Source: Clavaria fumosa
Lineage: Eukaryota; Basidiomycota; Agaricomycetes; Agaricales; Clavariaceae
Assembly (NCBI GenBank): GCA_951802425.1
Contig: OX637794.1
Location: 186,001 to 250,000, forward strand
Direction: 5' to 3'
Length of the DNA stretch: 64,000 bases
The translations under genes and the position numbers were made by a program. The notes under the pieces were generated by a model, which saw only the letters and a program-made list of their open reading frames with translations, ran no database searches and was not told the DNA's origin. Positions 52,249 through 59,994 of this stretch are shown piece after piece; the first letter of the stretch is position 1; the number at the start of each line of letters is the position of its first letter.

Positions 52249-52310
52249 TGTCAGACTTAGTCTCACGCTCACACAACTTAACGTAAGGTCAATGATGACG
52301 ATACTAACAT
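52237..52310 (-). promoter_or_regulatory. Element B primer-binding site and complementary transcript start
   Basis: On the element strand, ATACTAACAT (52,246-52,237) starts two bases inside the 5' LTR end. ATGTTAGTAT (52,310-52,301) in the LTR is its exact complement and lies about 36 nt after the minus-strand TATA box (52,353-52,346). Confidence 0.65.
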
Positions 52311-52552
52311 AAGGGGAAATGGGTACAAGTAAGAAAAGGACAAAGTATATATAACAAGTGCTTCGGGAGTTGCCGGCATTCCCATGCTCGGACCCCATGC
52401 GTCACGTGATGTGCCCAGGCCCAGGTCACGTGATTTTCCCATTACATAATCTGCCACCCATTCGGGTCATGTGACTTGTCCACAATCTTCCTGCAACTCT
52501 TTTGCAATCCTTTCTTGGCCTTTCCAGCCTGCTTATGTAAGCAATCCTGACA
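52249..52552 (-). mobile_element. 5' LTR of element B
   Basis: 304 bp, TGTCAGAC...CCTGACA, directly followed by TSD CCAGT. More CpG loss than the 3' LTR (for example ACGTAATC there, ACATAATC here). Confidence 0.92.
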
Positions 52553-52683
52553 CCAGTCATCCTGGAGATGGTCCACATAAGCCCGGAGATAGATCTCCAT
52601 CTCCTGGTTCACCCATTCTGTCTGTCCATCAGTCTGCGGATGAAAGGCCATACTTGGATTTGCCTTTACCCAAATCATGGAGT
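52553..52683 (-). pseudogene. Element A integrase fragment between two insertions
   Basis: Minus strand reads [22 protein letters not shown] and ends D-D-W at B's TSD. It carries the Glu of the DDE triad. Confidence 0.85.
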
Positions 52684-52972
52684 TATCAGACTGGGTCTCA
52701 CACAACTTAAGCATAAGGTCATGACGACAATACTAAGATAAGGGGAAAAGAGTACAAAAATGGAAAGGACGCAGTATATATAGCGAGAGCCTCGGGACTT
52801 GCCGACTTTCCCACGCTCGGACCCTTGGATCATGTGATGCGCCCAGGCCCAGGTCATGTGATCTTACGATTATGTAATCTGACCACAGCCACAGGTCATG
52901 TGACCTTCCAACAACCCTCCCAAGTTTCTCCACAACTGCACTTTGGGATGGCTTACATAAGTGATCCTAACA
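52684..52972 (-). mobile_element. Solo LTR (A/B family) inside element A
   Basis: 289 bp, TATCAGAC...CCTAACA, perfect TSD GGAGT at 52,679-52,683 and 52,973-52,977. Its sequence is closer to A's LTR (36,009-36,299) than to B's. Confidence 0.93.
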
Positions 52973-55071
52973 GGAGTAGAACTCCTCCATGAAGCAGGAC
53001 ATGAACTGGGAGCCTCAGTCACTCACAACCTTGTGAGGGACTCCATGGTCACGAAACACTTGATCCCAGAGGAGGTGTGCTGCTCCAAGTCCCATGAGGT
53101 CAAGCCCAATTGCTTCAAGCAGCATCCATTTTGTGAACTTATTGACAATGACCAGGATGGCATTATGTCCATGGGAGAGGGGGAGGGGACCAACTATGTC
53201 CCATGAGATCACCAACCAGGGACCATCAGGAACAGGGTGGGGGTGGAGTGGGGCAGCCTGCTTGGTATGGTCAGGCTTTGTCAACTGGCATGTCTCACAC
53301 CCCTGGGCATACCAATCCACATCTTTCACCATGTCTGGCCACCAATAACCCTTCACTAGTGCTGCTCTCAACTTCTGGGGCCCAGGGTGTCCAGCAGCAG
53401 GGAGGTCATGCTCAAATTTGAGGACAGCCTCACGAGCTCCCAGGGGGACCCAAGTAAGTATCCCCTTTCTCCAGAGTCCAGCACAATCTCATGTCCACTT
53501 GTCGTCAAGCTCCTCAGGTTTCTGCAAGTGTGCTGCACTATTCTTCTGGAGTAGCGTCTCCATTTCTGATGTGAATGACACATGGACTTCTGTTTCCAGG
53601 AAAACCTGCACCAGTGCATCCTCCTCCACCATCTCTCCATAGTCCAGTCTCCAGCAGAGTGCATCTGCCTTTGTATTTGACTTGCCAGTGTGATACTTTA
53701 TCTCAAAGTCGAAGCACTGGAGCTCTCCAACCCAACAGACCTGCCTTGGTTTCAACTTCTGGGGCTTCCAGAAGTACTGGAGGTTTGCATGGTCCATTTA
53801 GATCTCAATCATCTCATACACTCCAATGAGGTATGCCCACCACTCACAAAGTGCCCGAATCACAGCCAAGAACTCCTTGTCGTACATGTCATAGTTCTTC
53901 TCAGCTGCAGTGAGGGCCTTGGAGATATAGTCAACAACTCTCCAGGTTCCATCCATCTGCTGCTGCGAGAGCACTCCACCAGTTGCCAGGTTACTCATAT
54001 CCGTCTCTACCTTCCATCTCCCTTTGTCCTGAGGCAGAGCCAAGACTGGGGCTGATACTAGTGCCAGGTGAAGATCTTGGAAGGCTGCTTCCTCCTCCTC
54101 CTCCCATCTCCACGGAACCTTCCCTGTCAACCAGAAGAGTGGCTTTGCCTGGGCAGAAAGGTTCGGGATGTGCCGATGGAGGTAGTTCAGCATCCCATTG
54201 AATCTTTGTACCTCTTTCACATTCCTCAGTCTGGGCCAGTTACAGATTGCTGCACCTTTAGCTGGGTCATGCTCCAGACAGTTGTGGGAGATCTTCATCC
54301 CCAGGAAGAAGATCTCACTCTTCTTGAACTTGCACTTGCTGAGTCTGAGACACAGCCCATTCTCCCCAAACTTCCTCAGGGCCCAATCCATCCAATACCA
54401 GTGTGTAGCCAAATCCTCTGCAAACACTATAACATCATTGACATAGGCTCAGACATGCCCTCCTGCAATCTCTTCCCTCAACACATGGTTCATGAAGCAC
54501 TGGAAGGTCACAGGCACATTCTGCAGCCCAAACCACATAACTGCCAGTTCAAAGAGTCCATGAGGCATTAGGAAAGCACAGTGGTGCTGATGTTCTGGCC
54601 AGACCTGCATTGATGAGAAACCTCCCTTCACATCAATCTTGGAATAGATGGTTGCCCCCTTTAACACATCCACAATGTCTCAGATGAGGGGGAGGGGGTA
54701 CTTGTCTTTGATTAGATGCAAGTTCAGCCTAGAGTAGTCGATAATTGGCTGCAGCTTGTCCTTCTCATGTTTGAAGAAGAAGGGGCTTCCATACAGGGAC
54801 TTCGAAGGTCGGATTCGTCCAGAGGCCAGCTGCTCATCCACCAGTGATTCATCTCCACCATCTCTTCTCACATTAGAGAGTATAGCTTAGAGGAGAGGTG
54901 TCCAGGGTCTGTTTTAAACTTGATGTTAATATCAAAGTCTGGGCAGGAGCAGGGAAGCTCATCCCACTTTGCTTCACTAAAAACTGAAGGGTAGTGGCTG
55001 GGCCAATCAGGGGTAGGGCCAGAGTTGGGAAAATGGGTGTCTGGAATACTCACAGATGCGAGGGTACTCAT
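52973..55071 (-). pseudogene. pol: Element A Pol (integrase core, RNase H, RT), broken
   Basis: 53,015-53,371 holds the integrase zinc end and core (W-D-I-V-G-P-L-P-L, V-V-S-D). 53,489-54,427 holds RNase H and the RT thumb (E-T-D-M-S-N-L-A, D-A-L-C-W-R-L-D-Y). 54,449-54,673 and 54,680-54,871 hold RT palm/fingers, and 54,868-55,071 the linker. Many R-to-C/Q/W-type changes relative to B reflect CpG transitions. Confidence 0.85.
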
Positions 55072-55089
55072 CTTCAGGGGTGCAGCAGC

Positions 55090-55539
55090 TCACAGGGATG
55101 GGGGGCAGTGGGTAAAGCTTAGCTCTGCCTTCTGCCAGTTGATATCCAGGTTATGCCACTTGAGCCAGTCATGCCCAAGGATGACCTTGTGGGACTGGGA
55201 CTTTCCCAGCAGAAAGTGGATCCACTCCTGGTGGTCACCAACCCTCACTAGCAACTCTATCCCATACCGGACCTTTCTATTTCTGTTCTGCATCCCATCC
55301 ACATTATACATGGTGATTGGGTTCAGCAGGAGAGATGGCTCCAGTCTCACTCCTTTCACCCACTCCATGCCCATGAAGCAGTTGGTGCACCCTGAGTCAA
55401 CAAGGGCCTTCATCATGGCCAACTTGCTGGTGCTGAGAGCCTCCAAGTGCACCTGGATGGCTAGCTCTTGTGGCATGTGTTTCCCCACTTCTGGCCACAC
55501 CATGGTTTGGTGCTCTGCCAGTCTCACTTCCTCCTTCAC
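55090..55539 (-). pseudogene. Element A aspartic protease region
   Basis: 150 codons open: A-L-V-D-S-G-C-T-N-C-F-M-G and V-I-L-G-H-D-W-L-K-W-H-N. The domain looks complete, but the flanking Gag and RT frames are broken. Confidence 0.8.
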
Positions 55540-56400
55540 CTCAGCCCCAATTCAGGTATGTCTCTGCTGCAAGATAGTATATTGGGGTATACTTGCAGCA
55601 GGCACAGGGATGGAATGGGGGCTTGCACAGTTCTTCTCCCCAGTGGGAGCCCTCCTCTCTCTCTCATACAGCTCCAGGCAGGCTCAGAGCTGTGCAATCT
55701 CTTTCTTGTATTCCTCTGCCATTCAGGGGGCACCTGATACTGCATGGGTTTGGGCCCTTGGGACCTGCAGACACATATCAGGCAGGGGGCAGAATCAGAC
55801 AGCATGGCCAGTCTGGTGGCATCAGAAACAATGTCTCTCAGCAGCAGGGGCCCACCCTCAGCCCATGGCCACATCCAGAGGGCATGAGAGGGTTGCAGCA
55901 GGTCACACAAAGGTAATGGAAGGTTGTGTATTTCATTCTGCAACTATCCCATCAAGTTGTCTTTGCTGGGCATCAAGTCTTTCTGCCAGCACTTTCTGTC
56001 CTCCATAAGTCTCTGGCATCAGGGAGACACCATAGATCCTCTCCACCAACCTCCTACTCAGGTTCAACTCCAGCCAATGGACTAAGATTCCTGAGTCCTT
56101 CTCTTCACACATCTCTGCCCATTAGAACAGCATCTCGAACTTCACAAAGAACTCCAGTGCCATCATGGCACCCTGTTTCAACCCTGCAATATCTGCAAGG
56201 GCAGTCACTTGGTCATTTGGGTCATCAAATGCCCACTTCATCTCCTCCACAAACTCTGCCCAGGTTCTGGCCTTGCCATTACCCAGGATCTCTTCCACCT
56301 TCATATTCACCCATTCAGCAGTGAATCCATCTTCAGTGATTTTGCTTAGAGCAAAGAGGACCTTCACCAGGTCTGTAGCATAGGTAGTTGGGTTTGCCAT
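55536..56400 (-). pseudogene. gag: Element A Gag, broken
   Basis: 56,122-56,400 is the capsid start (M-A-N-P-T-T-Y, K-W-A-F-D-D-P-N-D). 55,536-55,943 is the C-terminal part, in which the zinc knuckle found in B is no longer recognisable. Frameshifts lie between. Confidence 0.7.
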
Positions 56401-56650
56401 AAACAGGAGGCAAAGTGATCAGAGGAATGTATGGAAGTTCCTTTTCTGCCCATTGAAGGGGGCAACAGCTAGGTCCAGCATCATTTTTATGGCACTGTAA
56501 AATAAAGTTCTGGGCCTTGGGTGCTCAGTATCACTCAGAGAGGGTCACAGTAATCATCCTCCAGGTCTGGTCATGTGTATCTACACACAGTAAAAATTTC
56601 ACATGGTTCTGTTACACACCACAGGCAAGGGAAAAGGAGAAGAGGATGAT
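56401..56650 (-). other. Element A leader, cut by the C copy
   Basis: Matches B's leader without the 287-bp insert. It stops at 56,650, where C's LTR starts; A's 5' LTR is not in the window. Confidence 0.75.
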
Positions 56651-56877
56651 TGTAATACTTTCTATCCCCCAAAAGAACCGGACTCAACTGTATATTGAGT
56701 ATGGTAGTTCTATGTAGAGGGATCTACCCTCTCTCTGTACAGTCGCGACGCAATATATATAGGCGAGCGGCCCTCTAGGGGCCACTGAGGTAAGCATAGC
56801 CTAAGCGGCTATGCTAGTAGACTATTATGGTATGTATATTATGTAATAAAAGAATATAAAAGGCCTATAGCCTTACA
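56651..56877 (-). mobile_element. 3' LTR of element C (right copy)
   Basis: 227 bp, TGTAATACTTTC...GCCTTACA on the plus strand, with TATATATAGG inside. Collinear with 25,540-25,763. Confidence 0.85.
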
Positions 56878-57178
56878 CCCTCCCCCTCTGGAGAGGCCCC
56901 AACCAGAGGCAACGCGCAGGTGGCGCAGGACGACGAGCAGAAGTAGAATAATGTTACAAGGGGCGCATCCCCTTGGGCAAGGTTACCGCCATGTCACCGG
57001 GCGCGATCCCCTCCTGGGGCCTTCGCCTGGTGCTGACAGGTCCTACCCGGTGGTCTGCGCGACCTGCCCCCAGTTGGACAGCGTGTCACGAGCGGCACGC
57101 CCCAGTGGGGGGTGCCCCAAGTGCTGCTGTCTCGTCCTGCGGGGTAGGCATATGTTTTTTTTTAAAGAGCTCGGATGC

Positions 57179-58016
57179 TTAGTCCGAGCCCTGCTCGTAG
57201 TCGCACGGCGGCTCGCCCTCGTCGTCTCTCCAGTCAGGCGACGACACAACAGGCCTCTTCGTGGCCTTAGCGGCTGATGACTTAGCTGCTTTCTTTTGTT
57301 TTTGAGAGGGCCCTGCACCCTCTGTCTGGGATATTGTTAAACCCCCAATAGGTAGCCCTAGGGGGTTTCTAACGGTGGACATGCTTCCACCATCTTCCAG
57401 GGGCGCATCGCCCCTCCGTTCGTCTCCCACCTTCTCGCTTAATCGAAGACGGCACGGACACGCCCCGCGCCCTATGCACTCTAGCAGTGCATATGTCCGG
57501 GGTGATACGGGAGGCTTCTCCTGTTCACCCAGCGCTGGCTGGATATCATCATCCAAGGGGGCATTCCCCTTTCGCATGTACTCGCATGCCCACGCGAGTA
57601 CAAATTCGTCCCAGAGCTCCGTTTCCCCAACGGAGACTCCGGCGTCTACAAACGCCTCAATCGTCTGCGCGATGGTTGGCGTTATCTTTGTGTTCCAGTG
57701 CCTGGAACATTGTGCAGGGAGGACTCTCCCTTTAATGGCCTGCGCATACGCCCCCTTTGACACAAAGAGGGCTACAGCCATAGCTAGGAACGGGCGCCTC
57801 ATTCGGGCCCGGGACGGTGCGCACGCTATTATGGTATGCCAAATGGCCACCTTGCGTGCAAAGGACAGGGGTGAGTCCCCATCCTTATCAATACCAAGGA
57901 CGGCCGCTCTGCCCATCCTTATGTCGGTGGCCCAGCAGCACAGGTCTGACACTGCGCCTCTGTCGCCTTTCAGGTTCATAGGGGGAATTTCTCCCTTCTC
58001 CCCTACAAAGGAGAGC
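57179..58016 (-). pseudogene. Element C accessory (gag-like) ORF, C-terminal part, truncated by D
   Basis: Open from the D junction at 58,016 to the stop at 57,179 (about 279 codons): a globular helical part (D-K-D-G-D-S-P-L-S-F-A-R-K-V-A-I-W), a W-x-E-F-V-L-A-W region, then a Lys/Ser/Ala tail and an acidic end (D-Y-E-Q-G-S-D). It matches 24,660-25,340 with a better-preserved frame. Lies directly 5' of the 3' LTR. Function unknown; a capsid-like role is inferred from similar retrotransposon-linked ORFs. Confidence 0.65.
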
Positions 58017-58741
58017 TGTTACGACCCCATCCGCTTGCATAAGCACTATCCCCGCCCCGGACTCCGAGCTCCGTACCAACTCCGATCCGCTCCACCGTAA
58101 CTCCGTACGCCCCGCTCCGCATCTTCATCGGACTTTACTCCGCCGACCTTTGGACCATTCGGACTTCATTCTAGAACCTTCTCCCTCCATCCCCTCATTC
58201 TGTTTACTACTGAGAGGATACCCTTGACCCATGGGAGTCGCTTTTGTTGTTGTTTCTTTGTTCCAAGAAAATTGCACAGGCACAAGTGGTGAAACTCTCC
58301 TAGTAATTTGATAAGTACATTGTTTCACATTACTCCTATACTCTGTCCTTGCAGTATAAGTTTCCACCTGTATCTCCCTGCTCCTCAGTTCGAATATTAA
58401 CATCTCTTGATCCTAAAAACATCTCTGAGCTTTTGTCCTCATCGTCCTCAACGTTCTCCACGTCATCCGATCAACTCCGACCAACTCCGACGGACTCCGA
58501 TCAACTTCGGAGTTTTGACTTGTGTTCTGATCCTCCCTTAGGTATTGTTCTTGTTTGATAAATAGGGACACGTATATACGCGGTGGCACAACACATACGT
58601 TGAGGCCGCAGTCCCATAAGTCTCTCTTCCTCGTGTTTACTTCTCCGTTTCTCCGATATCGGACTCCGACCGGACTCCGATAGAATATCTCTGCTCCGCT
58701 CCACTAACCCCTTCACCGCTAACCTTGTTAGGACCGTGACA
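58017..58741 (+). mobile_element. 5' LTR of element D
   Basis: 725 bp, TGTTACGACC...ACCGTGACA. TATAAG at 58,355-58,360; predicted transcript start AGTTCGAATAT at 58,387-58,397. Confidence 0.95.
58355..58397 (+). promoter_or_regulatory. D promoter: TATA box and predicted transcript start
   Basis: TATAAG at 58,355, then 32 nt to AGTTCGAATAT, which is the exact reverse complement of the primer-binding site at 58,744-58,754. Confidence 0.7.
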
Positions 58742-58743
58742 GT

Positions 58744-58754
58744 ATATTCGAACT
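58744..58754 (+). promoter_or_regulatory. D primer-binding site, self-priming type
   Basis: ATATTCGAACT starts two bases after the LTR end; no tRNA-type TGG start. Complement of 58,387-58,397 over 11 nt. Confidence 0.75.
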
Positions 58755-58781
58755 TCAAACCTTGTATATACAAACTTAACA

Positions 58782-59957
58782 ATGCCTACTACACGTTCCG
58801 GTGCTCGACCTCCACCTCCTGTTGCCGACGACGTCGACATTCCAGAACCGGCCGACAATACTCCAACTCCGAGTGTGTCCGGACCTCCGGACCACGACAA
58901 AGAGTCAGATCCCACGGTCACTGACGACGACGACGAGCTAAATGAACCTCTGACACCTCGAGCAGAGCGCGAACCAACTCCGGCACGCCTTCTTCAGCAA
59001 ATTATCAACGCCAACAAGCGCCCGGATACGGTAAAACCACGCGACCCCGACACATTCGATGGCTCGGATGCTAAGAAGTTGAAAAGCTTCCTGGTCCAAT
59101 GCCAGTTAAACTTCCTTGATCGCCCAAGAGCGTTCAAGTCCGATTCTCATAAGGTACGCTATGTCCTTTCCTTTCTCCGAGGCTTCGCCTTGGAATGGTT
59201 CGAACCAATGATCCTGGATGGTGAAGACCATCCGGTTCTTTCGAACTATAAGATGTTCGTTGCTCAACTTACAGAGAACTTTGGTCCTTACGACGCGATC
59301 CGCGAGGCGGAGTTCGAACTCGAACGCCTCCGGATGCGCGAGGACCAGAAGTTGACGAAATATACCATTTTGTTCAACAGATTCGCGTCCATTGTCCATT
59401 GGGACGAGTACACGTTGCAGCGGCAGTTCTACAAAGGACTTGCTAGCCGCATCAAAGATGAACTGGCCCGCGTTAACCGCACGGACACACTCCGCGGACT
59501 CCGCGAGCAAGCCAGTGCGATCGATGGCCGTTATTGGGCTCGTCAGCAGGAGATCTCTCGGGACTCCGTTAAAGCTCCGACGCCTAACAACACCATAAAA
59601 AAGGAGACTTCGGATATTCCCAAGTCCCCGAGCACTTCCGGCGCTAATACCAAGTCCGAGAAACCCTTGGATAAGCGTCCGGTGAACTCCGGTTCGACTT
59701 CTGGGAACTCCGTTCCAAAGGTCGCTGAGGGCTCCGCTAACTCCGGTAGCTCCAGCGACACAAAGAAGGCCCATCTGGGTCAGGATGGAAAACTGACTCC
59801 AGAGGAATGCCAACGGCGTTTCGATAATAATCTGTGCCTCTTCTGTGGAATAGCAGGCCACAAAGCCAACGAGTGTCGTAAGCGGACCTCGCGGGCCAGT
59901 GCCAGCGCTGCACGAATCACCTCCGAGGGAGATGACTCCTTGCCAAAAAAAGATTGA
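58782..59957 (+). CDS. gag: Element D Gag, 391 aa
   Basis: Pro-rich acidic N-terminus (1-75), capsid-type domain (about 80-245: F-D-G-S-D-A-K-K-L, F-A-L-E-W-F-E-P, Y-K-G-L-A-type segment near 225), a Ser/Thr/Pro-rich linker, then a CCHC knuckle at 352-365 (C-L-F-C-G-I-A-G-H-K-A-N-E-C). The ATG at 58,782 lies 41 nt after the LTR. The last codons are P-K-K-D then TGA, and the AAA AAA pair is the slip site for the shift into pol. Confidence 0.92.
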   Translation: MPTTRSGARPPPPVADDVDIPEPADNTPTPSVSGPPDHDKESDPTVTDDDDELNEPLTPRAEREPTPARLLQQIINANKRPDTVKPRDPDTFDGSDAKKLKSFLVQCQLNFLDRPRAFKSDSHKVRYVLSFLRGFALEWFEPMILDGEDHPVLSNYKMFVAQLTENFGPYDAIREAEFELERLRMREDQKLTKYTILFNRFASIVHWDEYTLQRQFYKGLASRIKDELARVNRTDTLRGLREQASAIDGRYWARQQEISRDSVKAPTPNNTIKKETSDIPKSPSTSGANTKSEKPLDKRPVNSGSTSGNSVPKVAEGSANSGSSSDTKKAHLGQDGKLTPEECQRRFDNNLCLFCGIAGHKANECRKRTSRASASAARITSEGDDSLPKKD

Positions 59958-59994
59958 GCAGCCCAGAGAGCATAGTACGACTCTCTGGCTGCTC
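59945..59994 (+). promoter_or_regulatory. Programmed -1 ribosomal frameshift signal (gag-pol, element D)
   Basis: A AAA AAA in the gag frame at 59,945-59,951, spacer GATT, then stem GAGCAGCCCAGAGAG (59,956-59,970), 10-nt loop and CTCTCTGGCTGCTC (59,981-59,994): 14 base pairs with one bulged C. The gag stop TGA (59,955) is inside the stem start. After the slip, the frame reads directly into pol at 59,954. Confidence 0.85.

Larger units (their letters stand above)
36915..52552 (-). mobile_element. Element B: chromovirus with both LTRs and TSD, nested inside A
   Basis: LTRs 36,915-37,217 and 52,249-52,552; flanking CCAGT at 36,910-36,914 and 52,553-52,557, at the same integrase site of A (the two A halves join there). 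Excluding nested E and the solo D LTR, B is about 5.7 kb: Gag, PR, RT, RNase H, integrase, chromodomain on the minus strand. By eye the LTRs differ at about 14-16 of 303 sites, mostly CpG transitions. Gag has a nonsense codon, RT a frameshift and the integrase core a deletion. Confidence 0.9.
36009..56650 (-). mobile_element. Element A: decayed chromovirus, host of nested insertions
   Basis: Minus-strand element with 3' LTR (36,009-36,299) and Pol C-terminus (36,302-36,914), resuming at 52,553 after element B and running through integrase, RNase H, RT, protease, Gag and leader to 56,650. B (TSD CCAGT) and a solo LTR (TSD GGAGT) sit inside it. Its own 5' LTR is not seen; the C copy starts at 56,651. 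A and B belong to the same family; A shows far more CpG loss. Confidence 0.85.
56651..58016 (-). mobile_element. Element C, right copy: 3' LTR and accessory ORF end, cut by D
   Basis: LTR 56,651-56,877 plus 1,139 bp of internal sequence collinear with 24,600-25,540 on the opposite strand. It retains many CpGs that the left copy lost. Interrupted at 58,017 by element D. ATGAT (56,646-56,650) is the candidate TSD at its left end. Confidence 0.88.

Noticed and set aside
57375..58100. 241-aa plus-strand frame crossing the C/D junction
   Set aside because: It reads through the antisense of C's accessory ORF and into D's LTR; crossing an insertion junction makes it an artefact.
59106..59861. 251-aa minus-strand open frame opposite D gag
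   Set aside because: No motif, poor composition and exact opposition to a well-supported Gag; treated as a shadow.
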